DNA from: Vicia villosa
Lineage: Eukaryota; Streptophyta; Magnoliopsida; Fabales; Fabaceae
Reading direction: 5' to 3'
Assembly: GCF_029867415.1 (NCBI RefSeq)
Contig: NC_081182.1
Span: forward strand, 11,042,646-11,106,645
Length of the DNA: 64,000 nucleotides
The notes under the pieces are model-generated. The model did no database searches and was not told the origin of the DNA. It saw nothing but the letters and a program-made list of their open reading frames with translations. This document shows positions 37,384-50,869 of this stretch, piece after piece (position 1 is the stretch's first letter; the number at the start of each line of letters is the position of its first letter). A program made the translations under genes and the position numbers.

Positions 37384-40300
37384 ATGGAGAAACTGAATTT
37401 GTATGGGTTGAGTCATCTCTTCATGACTGTCTTTCTGCATAACTTATCGACATTCATGGTGGTTCCGGCGATCACCGATGTCACAATGGCTGCACTTTGT
37501 CCCGGACAAGATGAATGCTCACTTGCAATCTACCTCACTGGTTTTCAACAAGCGGTAATTCATATCTTTCAAATTATATATTTATCTTTTTCACTTATTT
37601 ATGCTTCAGATGTTTCTGTTTCTTGTTATGTATTAGCAAGAAATATATATTAGCATTGATAAATATTCCTCTATTTTCTTTGTGATACATAACACTTAAT
37701 TGGAGAATAATGAAGATTAGTATTATTAATGTTAATACTAATTATTATTTTAAAGGTTTTTTTTAATAAAATTTAAATTTTATTTTAAAACTCTGATTAT
37801 TAAATTGACAACTCTTATAAACTACTTTATTTTATTATATTACTTAAAAAATTAATTAAATATGATATAAATTAAATTAATAAATTAAAAATGATGTGAT
37901 AATCAACAATAAGTTAATCTAAATGGTAAAGGATGAGTACTCCAAGCAATTTCGGTTGAAAGGAGAGAATTTTTATGTTGCTTACAAGTTTTGTTCACGA
38001 AGATTAGACACCACTAATTCATAACATTTTAAATAGAATAGATGAATGACCCTGAGTTGCAGATGTTTGATATTTCATCTATATATTTATTTTGAAAGAA
38101 AACCATTGTTTTCAAGTTTTTGAGTAAGAGAATAGATTACTTTCATAACAAACAATGTCAAATACACATTTAGTATTAGTTGCTACTAATGAATATAGTA
38201 TACTATTCAATATAGTCATTAAAATGAGCTGACTTATATGGACCCACTTCTCAAGTTTGATAAAATGGGACTTAATAAAATATAAATTTTAACTTTAAAA
38301 TTATAGTTAGAAAAATTTGTTATTCACTAAAATAATGAGTTAATAATTTTTTATATTAAATATTAAATATTAATATTATCAATTTATATCACATACATTT
38401 TTTTTTTATAGAAATCAAATATTATCTAGTTAAGATGGAAGAGATCTTTTACCATCTCATCCAAATATATATATATTTTTTGGTACAAAGGAGGGCCTAA
38501 ACCCAAAGAAAAAAGCAACTACAAAACTCTACCACTCGGGTAGACTAAACCATGCATATCTTTTGAATACATAAAAAAGAACTTAATACTCACTATATTA
38601 TAAGTATTATATATTTTTGCACTTTTTAAAATAAATTTATACATTTAATACATCAACGAAACTACTAAACAAAAAGAAAAAGAAAGAATAATTTCAAACA
38701 TATGGTAATACATTGATGATTTAATTTAATCTTATAGAAAACGATACATCCAACACACCCTTTATCATTAAATAAGAAGAATAAAAGTATCTTTACGAAA
38801 TTTTTAATTTGTTTTTTCACTAAGGTTTTATTAAAAAAAATTATATTATATTATTTTGCACTATATTGGATATTTATATACTATTTTAATTATTTTTAAT
38901 TTTATATAATATTTTTAAAAATATATTATAATATTTTATTTTATATATTTTATTTAATATATCGTGTTTATAGTAAATGTTATGTAGAGAAGTTTTCCCA
39001 ATTCTTGGGTACTAATGCTTGGTTTAAATATTTAGTTCCAAAATATAATTATTTTCATTGATGGGATAAATGAAAGTTTCTCTTTGCCCGTTTTGGTAAG
39101 TTTGTCCCCACTCAACCAAAGAACCTTCCTTTTGGTTTCCATAAGTCTTCATAATTTGGCTCTCATTTTTTCTTTAACTTAAAAGTTAAAACTAACTTTG
39201 CTCCCCACCAACTGCGATTCATTGCTTTGCTTTTTCCGCGATTTTTCGTGCTTTTTTCTGACTTTGTCGATTGCATTGTCCTATTAGTATGTGGTTTTAT
39301 TTTTTATTTTGATTTTAAATTAATTCTTTTATCACATGTCCGGATGAATAGACAAAAGAGTCTTCCTTCTACTAACCAACAAGAAAAAAAAAAGTTCACA
39401 AAGATGAGACAAAAGAGTACAGCAACATAAGCTTCCTACTCCATATGAGAATAGTGTTAACCAAATATTATTTAATAGTACACACTTCCTTTTTTATAGG
39501 TTAAAGTTCCACTATATTTGTGTTAACAAATAATATATTGTTGGCACTCATTTACTATAGCAATAGCATGATAATGTTTTATTGGGCTATCTATTGGACC
39601 AAGCTTACTTGATTCCAAGTTCTATGTTATTGGGCCTGGTAGATATTAACTAAAAACATAAAGGGAAATTCTCTATACATCCTAAATGACTTCTTATGTA
39701 TCTTAGTAAAAATTTTAAAATACCCCTATATTTCGGATATGTATATCCCAAGATACACTTTTTTATAAAAAAAAGATGACTTCGCATATGCCTATCCGAA
39801 ATCAATTTTTTTATAGAAAAGGGGTGGCTTCAAATATACATACCCGAACAATCTCAATTTTTAGTGTTAAGACTTTTCGAATTGCATATCCGAAATAATT
39901 CAATATTTATTAAAAAATTAAAATCAAGATAAATCAATATAAATAATAATATAATTAATTATATTAATTAAATATATCATTATAATTAAGATATAATAAT
40001 AATATTAGCCTAATAAATATTTAAATCAACAGAATATTTATATACAAAATTAATCAAAGAAAAAAATTTAATATAAATTAAAAAATTATAATATTAATAG
40101 AAGGATAATTTTAACATGATAATTTCATTAATTATCTTAATTATAATGCATAATGTTGTAGTCATTTAAAAAATAATTACTTTTATAATTTGTGACAAAT
40201 AAATTATTACAAAATTAAAATTTTATTTAATCTCTTTATTTATTATTTAAAATAATTTCTATTTAATTATACTTTATTAATAATAACTCAGTAATGATAT

Positions 40301-43300
40301 TATAACTATATTATAAATAAATATTTTTTTTAAAATAAAGTTAAAAGAAATTTGGGATTTTAGTTAATTCGAATATGCATATCCGAATTAATCAATATTT
40401 TAAATTTTCGTTGGGATATCTTCGAATATGCATATTCAAATTAATCATACTTCCGACATATCCGAAGAATATTTTGGAGTTTTCTGTGATATTTTTCACC
40501 CTATATAAATTATATAAGTATACAAATAAATTCTCAAAGATAAAATAGTAAAATACTCAATACCCCACATCACATCTACCCCTATTTGTATATACTTATG
40601 GTATAAGTTTTAGATTGAGTTATTTGAATTTATTTTATGACCTAAAAATTTAGCTTATAGAATTATTTATAAAAATTTTAAACTAATTTTTATAAGTTCA
40701 CCCATATAATTTATGAAAATGATTTAAAAAATATAAAAATAATTATATTTTATATAATTAGAAAAATAATTTATGCAAACTTACTCATAAGTGTTTATTT
40801 TAATAAGCACTCAGGGCCGTCTTTGAGGGCGTGCAAAGCGGGCTACAGCACAGGGCCTCAAATTTTTTATGATTAAACTGTAACTAAAAAGGGCCTCATA
40901 AATATTTGTCACTATTAAAATGAGGTTAATTAGGGCCTCTAATTATTTAGTAATGGTTAAACCATGACTATTCCAAAATATTGAGACTGCCTTGTAAGCA
41001 CTTATGCTAAAAATTTCAAATAAATTGTTTATCGAAATAGACTTTTAATCTTTACTTCTTTTGTTAATGATATGAGTCATGAGATGATAGAATGATATAT
41101 TTCTATTGACGACAATGTAAAAAAAATTTATATTGTCAATGCATCTTCATTAAATCTTTTAATATATATCACTTTTAAATAAGAAAAATAAATTCATTTT
41201 AATTTAGAAAATTATTTTTTACTCATAATAGTTGAAAAATAAATGAAGAAATTAAAATATAAAAGCTAATAAATATTTAAAAAATAATAAAATAAATAAG
41301 AAAAAAAAATAAAAACGTAGCGGAACATCCAATGAGCAATATCTATTCTACTAAATTATAATGAGTTGAATGAGATAAAAAATTTATATTTTTTATTTGA
41401 ACAACAACATTATGTACATTTTATTTAACTAAAAAAATAATATTAGTAATTAATCAATATTGGAACATAACATGATTTTGATATAATTTTTGCTTTGCAG
41501 ATGATAGGAGTGGGAACGCTTGTGATGATGCCAATCTTGGGCAGTCTCTCAGACAAATATGGAAGAAAGGCTATTCTCACACTTCCAATGACCCTCATGA
41601 TTATTCCCTTAGGTAAGTACACTTAAATCCAATATTTCATAAACACAAATTAGTCCCCTTTTAATACTCATTATCAAATAACTTAATCGTACTAATCCAC
41701 TGTTATCTTTTTCACAGGCATATTAGCCTACAGTAGAACCAAAACATTCTTCTACATTTACTACGTCTTTAAGATCATAATTTTCATGATTTGCGATGGA
41801 TGCATTCCTTGCCTCGCTCTAGCTTACGTCGTAAGTCCAATTAATTAACTATTACTAAAATCCTCAATTAAACATGATCATATTGATTGAGTATTAAAAT
41901 GTAATTAATTTTGTTTTTATATTAATTAGGCAGATAATGTTCCACAAGGTGGACGAAGCACTGCGTTTGGAATTCTTTCAGGAATAGGTTCTGCTGCGTT
42001 CGTTTGTGGGACCCTTGCAGCTCGTTTTTTAACCGCCGCTCAAACTTTTCAGGTGCATAATAAATAATTAATTTTAATTTCTTTTTTTTGAAGTTTTGAA
42101 AAATAAAAAAAGATAACGTCGCCTGAGAGATTCGAACTCTCGCGGGGAAACCCCATGTACTTAGCAGGCACACGCCTTAACCACTCGGCCAAAGCGACGT
42201 TGTTGGTGTCATTTAATTTTAATATTTATTTTTTGTTGGAATTTATTATTATCATTATTAATAATTGAGTTTTCTCTTTGGATTATAAGGTTTCTACTTT
42301 TGTTGCGGCACTTGGAGCAGTTTACATGCAAATTTTCCTTCGGGATTCAGTCATCGATCAAAGTGACCTTTATGCCCCAATCATTTCACATGAAAAACCC
42401 TCGATTTGTAAAATCAATGGAAAATCCAAAGCCAATGTTCCGTTGATGAAAGCACTGCGTTCTTTGCAGGATATAACCTCATTTCTCAATAGTAGGTATG
42501 TGTTTCAATTTTCATTCCTACACTCCTCAATTTAATTTTGAGGACTAGGTTTTATTTGCTTGTTTTTCACAAAATGAAATCGTTGCATTCTAATTTGCAG
42601 CAAGACTATCTCCCAAGCAGCAATTGTTGCATTCTTCAGCAACCTTGCAGATGTTGGACTTCATGGTTCAATGATGGTATTTTCTTATTTTCTTTTATGC
42701 AATTGGAGCATAGAGGGATACTTATTCATATTAGGGTTATTATAAACTCTTGAAGCACCTGCACCTCTTAGTGTTGGACACCGACACTTTGATTACAATC
42801 AATTTATTTATTTTTTTTAATTTATTATCAGTGTCGACATGTCATTATCATTGTCATGTCCGATGTGTCGATGTATGTGTCATTATCAGTGTCGGTGTAT
42901 GTGTGTCTGTGCTTCATAGAATTTATCATGACTTCATGATGATATACAGCTTCCCTGTTCTAACCAATTTATCTTTAACCAATATAATTTATACCTCTCT
43001 TGGTTGTTAACAGCTTTATTATGCTATAAGCTTTTGAATCTTTTAATTATCAGTTTACCATTGTTCAATCTCTTACTGCTACTAACTTTCTTATTCTGGA
43101 GTATCCATGTCTTTCTAAAACGTATTATTATATTTACTCTCTTACAAGTTCATGATCAAACTGTTTTTTATATACATTATAACTAGAACTAGTCATTCAA
43201 ATTTAGTCTGTAATGACACTTTATTCTTTGTATGCAGTTTTACTTGAAGGCTCGGTTTCATTTTGATAAGAATCACTTTGCTGACTTAATGATCATTTCC

Positions 43301-45377
43301 GGTATTGCAGGGACTGTGTCACAGGTAATTTTTGTAAAGCTTTTATTTTAGTTCTCAAATAACAACTGTGTATAGTTTTCCTTTTGCCCTGTGTCTAATC
43401 TTTGGATTTTTTTTTAGTTTAGCGTAAATATTAATATTGAACATTGATGATCACAGCTTTTTCTTATGCCTATTTTTGCTCCTTCATTGGGTGAGGCAAG
43501 GCTTCTTTCAATTGGACTGTTTTTTCACTGTGTACATGTAAGCATTTTGCCTTTTCTGAAATTATAAAAAAACACACTTTTATAAAATTCTAAATCAGTT
43601 ATATCAAATGGTATGCAGATGTTCATTTACAGCATAGCATGGTCCGCCTGGGTATGTCTTCTGCTACTCTATTGCTAATTTGAAGTTTTTTTCTGTTATT
43701 GTACAACACATAGTTAATTATAAGTGGAAACTTGCATAATTTATTTGGTTCCCGTTACTGCAAAATATGCTGCGACAAAACGGTATCAGAAGGTGCCGAT
43801 GCCATTATTCTCCATTTTTATGGTGAGAAAGAAATCACAAATCAAAAGTCATTATGGCCACGAGTCCGCGACAAAAACGCCATTACGCCCACGAAACATC
43901 TGGCCACAAAACACCGTTATCACACCATTATAGACGCGGAATTTTCACAATTAGAATATGAAAGTACAAATCACAAAAAATAATTTTTTATAAATGTTGT
44001 GATTAATTCACACCGCAACAATATTAATCAGTAGCATAGCATATACCGACCGAAACCGCGAAAGCCTTTACGCTACCGCAACGCGGTCGTGACCATATAT
44101 AGAACCTTCCTTTTGTTTGCCTATGTATAATTCTAGCTTCCCTTTAGGCTTCTACATTCTCTTTTTATGTTGTATTAACTACTAAGGTGTACATGTTGAC
44201 AGGTTCCCTATGCAGCTGCAATGTTCTCAATATTGTTTGTTTTTTCACAACCGTGTGTGAGTTTCTTTTCTCATTTTAAATGAATTTCCCCTTTGACCGT
44301 CAATGATTTGTAATTTACTTTTGCATTTTTGTAGATACGAAGTATTGTGTCGAAACAAGTTGATCCCCATGAGCAGGTATCATGTTAATATTACTACTCA
44401 CACTAGTAATATTTTCCTTAATAATAGTAGTAAAATGTAGATCTGTTTGATTTTAAGCAATGTGTATGATTTTTTCAACTGATCATTTATTTGGCACCTG
44501 AGAATACACTAAAAAGAAGGCATGAGGAAAAATATAGCCAACTTCTAATGGAAGAAAAATAGCTTAGTTTTGCATGATTGAAATTTGAATGCTCTCTAAT
44601 CCCATTTATTTTTTCTTGTTAGAAGACCGCTTAGAATCTATTCAGTTCAATTATTTCTCACTTATCTTCTTCCAGGGAAGGGCTCAAGGTTGCATCTCAG
44701 GCATATGTTCAATTGCACATATTGTTTCTCCATTGGCTTTCTCTCCATTAACAGGTGAGTGTAAAGTCATTATGTCCCCTTATTAGAGTTTGACCTAACT
44801 CACCTTACAAAACCGGTTGGTAAGATGAGGAGTGTGCCTCTATATATATTCTTTCAATGCTCTATCTCTAACCAATGTGGGACTTTAGGATCTTCCTAAT
44901 ACCCCTTAAGGGGTAGAGATCTTCTCCATTTCTTAAAAGAAATGGAAGACTCCATTACTATAGTTTTGAGTATATAAAATTAAATAAATATGAAATAATT
45001 GTCACGTGTCATGAAAATACGTGTTATTTATATACAAAACTATAATAATGGAGAAAATGGAGAGAGAGAAAAATGAAGAGGATCCTGACCCCCCCTTAAG
45101 GCTCATATTATCACAAAAAGTTATTAACAAACACTTATTCTCACTTTTCAGCTCTCTTTCTATCTGAGAGGGCGCCTTTTGATTTTCCCGGCTTCAGTAT
45201 AATGTGTATTGGAATTGCTTCGGTAAGAACTTACTTGAACCAAAATATTATCCACATTTGCTAACCATTCATGTTAAATATTTTCTGTATGGCAAATTCA
45301 TATGAGAGTTTTGTTTGCAGATGATATCTTTTGTTCAGAGTATGATGCTTAGAGTGGTTCCTCCCATTTTGAGTTAG
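37384..45377 (+). CDS. Major facilitator transporter, HIAT1/MEE15-like
   Basis: There are fourteen exons: 37384-37554, 41501-41612, 41718-41830, 41930-42052, 42290-42495, 42601-42676, 43238-43324, 43457-43537, 43619-43651, 44203-44256, 44335-44376, 44676-44754, 45152-45222, 45321-45377. All introns are GT-AG, phases agree, and the protein is 434 residues. The first membrane helix (LSHLFMTVFLHNLSTFMVVP) is followed by the MFS loop signature GSLSDKYGRK at residues 71-80. The overall sequence fits plant homologues of hippocampus abundant transcript 1 / tetracycline-resistance-like MFS proteins (Arabidopsis MEE15 group). The substrate is unknown. Intron 1 is 3.9 kb and filled with repeats; intron 4 holds an antisense tRNA. 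Everything from the last 17 bases of exon 3 onward is duplicated downstream. Confidence 0.9.
37555..41500 (+). other. Transporter intron 1, repeat-filled
   Basis: This is a 3946-bp AT-rich intron. It contains a possible LINE 3' tail near 38463-38550 (ggtacaaaggagggcctaaa) and a repeat with near-palindromes such as aatatgcatatccgaatt at 39740-40470. It also holds a hAT MITE at 40812-40994. No independent gene is seen. Confidence 0.7.
40804..41002. mobile_element. Short hAT-like MITE with 8-bp TSD
   Basis: The 183-bp element (40812-40994) begins cagggccgtctt, and its right end inverted reads caaggcagtctc, a partial terminal repeat. It is flanked by an exact 8-bp duplication, taagcact at 40804-40811 and 40995-41002. 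It is noncoding, with repeated gggcct boxes. Confidence 0.8.
42117..42198 (-). tRNA. tRNA-Ser (GCU), antisense in transporter intron 4
   Basis: The 82-nt sequence folds as a type II tRNA. The acceptor stem is GTCGCTT/AGGCGAC, the D-arm has box A TGGCCGAGTGG, and the anticodon loop CTGCTAA gives GCT. A long variable arm (tggggtttcccc) is typical of tRNA-Ser, and the T-arm box B is GTTCGAATC. A run of seven T follows about 5 nt after the 3' end, a pol III terminator. There is no intron in the tRNA. It reads opposite to the host gene. Confidence 0.95.
43730..44110. repeat. MITE-like repeat in transporter intron 9
   Basis: This is a CG-enriched segment with tgcgacaaaacggtatc near the left and cgaccgaaaccgcgaaagcc / cgcaacgcggtcgtgacc near the right. 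These motifs resemble those of the MITE at 63245-63455. It is present in both duplicated copies (second at 49222-49602). Open frames in it do not correspond to transporter exons. Confidence 0.5.
44784..45100. repeat. Repeats in transporter intron 12
   Basis: 44784-44888 (gacctaactcaccttacaaa ... ccaatgtgggacttta) is a repeat type I associate with many legume loci. 44889-45100 follows, with partly inverted ends (aggatcttcct / gaagaggatcctga) and arms ctccatttct/gaaaatggag, a probable MITE. Both recur in copy B. Confidence 0.5.
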
Positions 45378-46996
45378 ATGGACATAATCAACCGGCCGCT
45401 AATTTAAAACGAAGTGGAATACTTATTTATCTATAGGAGCTTTGTCTTCAGCTGTGGTTTTGACAAAGAAGCAAAATATTGAATAAGCATATAAAGCAAG
45501 ATGTTGAATAAGCAGATTCCTTGAAGTAGATATTTGATTAGCTTTTCGAATTTCATACTAGTAGATATCATGTTTGTTTGTACTTTATAGTCTGTATTGG
45601 TTTTCAGATCAAAAGACATGGATACATTTTGATATTTGCTGCCATTCATATTGTGCTGTTTCTTAACAATTTGGAAACAGCTATCAGGTGTGAATGTGCA
45701 GAGTATATGTATACAAACATTCACGGTGAGTTTGGCAAAATTATGATAAGTCTGTGTGATACAAAACATGCACTGTGTCCCTTTGTAGGTTCGTTAATTT
45801 AGTACTACCTTTTCTCACTACGTGATTATGTTCCAATTCTTTCTTTCTAGGATCTTATTCTTCTTTTTCTTATTCTCTTATTCTTTCTTTTTTTATTCAT
45901 TCATTTTATTTTTTCAAAGTCTAGTTTTTCTTCTTTTTCTTCTTCTTCTTCTTCTTTTATTCATTCATTTTATTTTTTGAAAGTCTAGTTTTTCTTCTTT
46001 TTCTTATTCTTCTTTATTAATTCATTCATTTTATTTTTTAAAAGTCTAGTTTTCAGTGGACCCATGGGGGATTACCTCCCATAAAATTTCTCCATGTTTT
46101 CTATGGGAACAATTTAAATCAATCAATTTTATTTTTAATATTTAAACTTTTTTTTTAATGGTGAAGATTTTCACTGGATCCTCTTTCATTCTCAGGGGAG
46201 GACCGGGTTAGTGTTAATTAGTACCTTTTCTTTAAATATATATATGTTTTTGAATTTTTTTCTTTTCCATTTTGTGTAAGATTTAAAAAAATTGAAATTC
46301 TATCAAAGTCCTAATAAAAATAACTTTTTACGTCTTTGATTTTTACGTAGATGAGACGGTAAGGGTTCTCTTATAGCTTAACAAGATATTTTTGGTTCGA
46401 ATACAGTTATATGTGCGCAACATTGTTAATTTTTTAGAGAAAGAAAACGCTTTGCAATTCATTGCAGTTTTACCTAGTTCAAATGATTAATCTCTACAAT
46501 TATGCGTTTTTAAAATTAAATAATATTAAAAAAGTCAAACTTTTACAATAAAAATTTTAACGTGTTAACTATTATAAATGTTAAATTTCACATCAATGTT
46601 CTATAAATACAACTGAAATGATAAGATAATTGAAATTTAAGATTACTACGTGTTTTAACCCTTTAACCCTCGTAACTATTTATTTCTTAAATATTTATGA
46701 ATGAAAGCTTTATTGATAGACTCTTTAAGGGGGTAGCTTCCACCCTTATGTGTTTTTCCCTATCACCTGGAAAAGTCTCAAATACCCCCAGCATCTAAAG
46801 ATGCATCTCTAGATCTATCCAAAATTTATGCAGAATAAAATCAATGTATTATGCAAAATAGAATTTTAAAACACAAAAATTGTCCAAAAAATATCATCCA
46901 ATTTTATAATATTATGCAGTACGCTACATAAAAAAAGTGTTATATTGTTATATTACAACTAAAATGCATAAAAACATATGTCAATGTCTAAATCTA

Positions 46997-47302
46997 TTAG
47001 TGGTTCATTTTTTGATATTTCCTATTTTCTTCTTTTTCAATGTCACTCAACTTGATGAACTCTTTCATCCTTTCTAGAAAGTGATCCGACCAAGTTTCAG
47101 CGTCTTTTGAGAAATGTATCGTCCACTCCGATGATGTGTTTGGTATATGACATCCCGATTTCAAATAAATTTGAACAAAATATTGTTTTTTTCATAGCCA
47201 ACCAATACACATGTTGCGTTTGGATGAATTTTGAGGTGGCTTACTCTGAAGTGGAAAGAATGTTTTAGAGAAACCATATCGTGTTAAATCAATACACCCT
47301 AT
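46997..47302 (-). pseudogene. Truncated OTU-like ORF tail (copy A)
   Basis: This is the C-terminal part of the MULE/OTU-like ORF described at 52492-57500. It is cut at the duplication junction and carries only the decayed tail, with in-frame stops, ending at the TAA at 46997-46999. Confidence 0.6.
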
Positions 47303-47305
47303 TAT

Positions 47306-50300
47306 TCGCTCTAGCTTACGTCGTAAGTCCAATTAATTAACTATTACTAAAATCCTCAATTAAACATGATCATATTGATTGAGTATTAAAATGTAATTAA
47401 TTTTGTTTTTATATTAATTAGGCAGATAATGTTCCACAAGGTGGACGAAGCACTGCGTTTGGAATTCTTTCAGGAATAGGTTCTGCTGCGTTCGTTTGTG
47501 GGACCCTTGCAGCTCGTTTTTTAACCGCCGCTCAAACTTTTCAGGTGCATAATAAATAATTAATTTTAATTTCTTTTTTTTGAAGTTTTGAAAAATAAAA
47601 AAAGATAACGTCGCCTGAGAGATTCGAACTCTCGCGGGGAAACCCCATGTACTTAGCAGGCACACGCCTTAACCACTCGGCCAAAGCGACGTTGTTGGTG
47701 TCATTTAATTTTAATATTTATTTTTTGTTGGAATTTATTATTATCATTATTAATAATTGAGTTTTCTCTTTGGATTATAAGGTTTCTACTTTTGTTGCGG
47801 CACTTGGAGCAGTTTACATGCAAATTTTCCTTCGGGATTCAGTCATCGATCAAAGTGACCTTTATGCCCCAATCATTTCACATGAAAAACCCTCGATTTG
47901 TAAAATCAATGGAAAATCCAAAGCCAATGTTCCGTTGATGAAAGCACTGCGTTCTTTGCAGGATATAACCTCATTTCTCAATAGTAGGTATGTGTTTCAA
48001 TTTTCATTCCTACACTCCTCAATTTAATTTTGAGGACTAGGTTTTATTTGCTTGTTTTTCACAAAATGAAATCGTTGCATTCTAATTTGCAGCAAGACTA
48101 TCTCCCAAGCAGCAATTGTTGCATTCTTCAGCAACCTTGCAGATGTTGGACTTCATGGTTCAATGATGGTATTTTCTTATTTTCTTTTATGCAATTGGAG
48201 CATAGAGGGATACTTATTCATATTAGGGTTATTATAAACTCTTGAAGCACCTGCACCTCTTAGTGTTGGACACCGACACTTTGATTACAATCAATTTATT
48301 TATTTTTTTTAATTTATTATCAGTGTCGACATGTCATTATCATTGTCATGTCCGATGTGTCGATGTATGTGTCATTATCAGTGTCGGTGTATGTGTGTCT
48401 GTGCTTCATAGAATTTATCATGACTTCATGATGATATACAGCTTCCCTGTTCTAACCAATTTATCTTTAACCAATATAATTTATACCTCTCTTGGTTGTT
48501 AACAGCTTTATTATGCTATAAGCTTTTGAATCTTTTAATTATCAGTTTACCATTGTTCAATCTCTTACTGCTACTAACTTTCTTATTCTGGAGTATCCAT
48601 GTCTTTCTAAAACGTATTATTATATTTACTCTCTTACAAGTTCATGATCAAACTGTTTTTTATATACATTATAACTAGAACTAGTCATTCAAATTTAGTC
48701 TGTAATGACACTTTATTCTTTGTATGCAGTTTTACTTGAAGGCTCGGTTTCATTTTGATAAGAATCACTTTGCTGACTTAATGATCATTTCCGGTATTGC
48801 AGGGACTGTGTCACAGGTAATTTTTGTAAAGCTTTTATTTTAGTTCTCAAATAACAACTGTGTATAGTTTTCCTTTTGCCCTGTGTCTAATCTTTGGATT
48901 TTTTTTTAGTTTAGCGTAAATATTAATATTGAACATTGATGATCACAGCTTTTTCTTATGCCTATTTTTGCTCCTTCATTGGGTGAGGCAAGGCTTCTTT
49001 CAATTGGACTGTTTTTTCACTGTGTACATGTAAGCATTTTGCCTTTTCTGAAATTATAAAAAAACACACTTTTATAAAATTCTAAATCAGTTATATCAAA
49101 TGGTATGCAGATGTTCATTTACAGCATAGCATGGTCCGCCTGGGTATGTCTTCTGCTACTCTATTGCTAATTTGAAGTTTTTTTCTGTTATTGTACAACA
49201 CATAGTTAATTATAAGTGGAAACTTGCATAATTTATTTGGTTCCCGTTACTGCAAAATATGCTGCGACAAAACGGTATCAGAAGGTGCCGATGCCATTAT
49301 TCTCCATTTTTATGGTGAGAAAGAAATCACAAATCAAAAGTCATTATGGCCACGAGTCCGCGACAAAAACGCCATTACGCCCACGAAACATCTGGCCACA
49401 AAACACCGTTATCACACCATTATAGACGCGGAATTTTCACAATTAGAATATGAAAGTACAAATCACAAAAAATAATTTTTTATAAATGTTGTGATTAATT
49501 CACACCGCAACAATATTAATCAGTAGCATAGCATATACCGACCGAAACCGCGAAAGCCTTTACGCTACCGCAACGCGGTCGTGACCATATATAGAACCTT
49601 CCTTTTGTTTGCCTATGTATAATTCTAGCTTCCCTTTAGGCTTCTACATTCTCTTTTTATGTTGTATTAACTACTAAGGTGTACATGTTGACAGGTTCCC
49701 TATGCAGCTGCAATGTTCTCAATATTGTTTGTTTTTTCACAACCGTGTGTGAGTTTCTTTTCTCATTTTAAATGAATTTCCCCTTTGACCGTCAATGATT
49801 TGTAATTTACTTTTGCATTTTTGTAGATACGAAGTATTGTGTCGAAACAAGTTGATCCCCATGAGCAGGTATCATGTTAATATTACTACTCACACTAGTA
49901 ATATTTTCCTTAATAATAGTAGTAAAATGTAGATCTGTTTGATTTTAAGCAATGTGTATGATTTTTTCAACTGATCATTTATTTGGCACCTGAGAATACA
50001 CTAAAAAGAAGGCATGAGGAAAAATATAGCCAACTTCTAATGGAAGAAAAATAGCTTAGTTTTGCATGATTGAAATTTGAATGCTCTCTAATCCCATTTA
50101 TTTTTTCTTGTTAGAAGACCGCTTAGAATCTATTCAGTTCAATTATTTCTCACTTATCTTCTTCCAGGGAAGGGCTCAAGGTTGCATCTCAGGCATATGT
50201 TCAATTGCACATATTGTTTCTCCATTGGCTTTCTCTCCATTAACAGGTGAGTGTAAAGTCATTATGTCCCCTTATTAGAGTTTGACCTAACTCACCTTAC

Positions 50301-50869
50301 AAAACCGGTTGGTAAGATGAGGAGTGTGCCTCTATATATATTCTTTCAATGCTCTATCTCTAACCAATGTGGGACTTTAGGATCTTCCTAATACCCCTTA
50401 AGGGGTAGAGATCTTCTCCATTTCTTAAAAGAAATGGAAGACTCCATTACTATAGTTTTGAGTATATAAAATTAAATAAATATGAAATAATTGTCACGTG
50501 TCATGAAAATACGTGTTATTTATATACAAAACTATAATAATGGAGAAAATGGAGAGAGAGAAAAATGAAGAGGATCCTGACCCCCCCTTAAGGCTCATAT
50601 TATCACAAAAAGTTATTAACAAACACTTATTCTCACTTTTCAGCTCTCTTTCTATCTGAGAGGGCGCCTTTTGATTTTCCCGGCTTCAGTATAATGTGTA
50701 TTGGAATTGCTTCGGTAAGAACTTACTTGAACCAAAATATTATCCACATTTGCTAACCATTCATGTTAAATATTTTCTGTATGGCAAATTCATATGAGAG
50801 TTTTGTTTGCAGATGATATCTTTTGTTCAGAGTATGATGCTTAGAGTGGTTCCTCCCATTTTGAGTTAG
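47306..50869 (+). pseudogene. Transporter 3' fragment (copy B)
   Basis: This holds the last 17 bases of exon 3 and all of exons 4-14, at copy A positions plus 5492 (for example 47422-47544 for exon 4 and 50813-50869 for exon 14). Exons and splice sites are unchanged. There is no promoter, start codon, exon 1 or exon 2, and the DNA to its left is the 3' flank of copy A and an OTU-like fragment. It could be transcribed only by read-through. It has not had time to decay, which points to a recent origin. Confidence 0.93.
47609..47690 (-). tRNA. tRNA-Ser (GCU), duplicated copy
   Basis: It is identical to the tRNA at 42117-42198, including internal promoters and T-run terminator, and lies in the intron 4 equivalent of the transporter fragment. 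Unlike the fragment around it, this gene is complete and should be transcribable. Confidence 0.95.

Larger units (their letters stand above)
41814..47302 (+). repeat. Tandem duplication, copy A (5489 bp)
   Basis: The unit starts 17 bases before the end of transporter exon 3 (tcgctctagcttacgtc). It runs through the rest of the gene and its 3' flank to caatacaccctat in the OTU-like ORF. It is followed in direct orientation by copy B at an offset of 5492 bp. The only difference I saw is one extra CTT in copy B, at the CTT repeat near 45945. 45378-46996 holds no gene beyond pyrimidine-rich 3' flank. Confidence 0.97.

Noticed and set aside
41922..42173. Minus-strand 83-residue ORF, repeated at 47414
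   Set aside because: It overlaps transporter exon 4 and runs through the tRNA-Ser gene. Its persistence in both copies only reflects the duplication.
43732..43983. Plus-strand 83-residue ORF in transporter intron 9
   Set aside because: It lies in a MITE-like repeat inside an intron, with no recognisable domain and no link to flanking exons.
45431..45802. Opposing ORFs just downstream of the transporter stop codon
   Set aside because: There is no similarity and no splice logic. They look like 3' flanking sequence.
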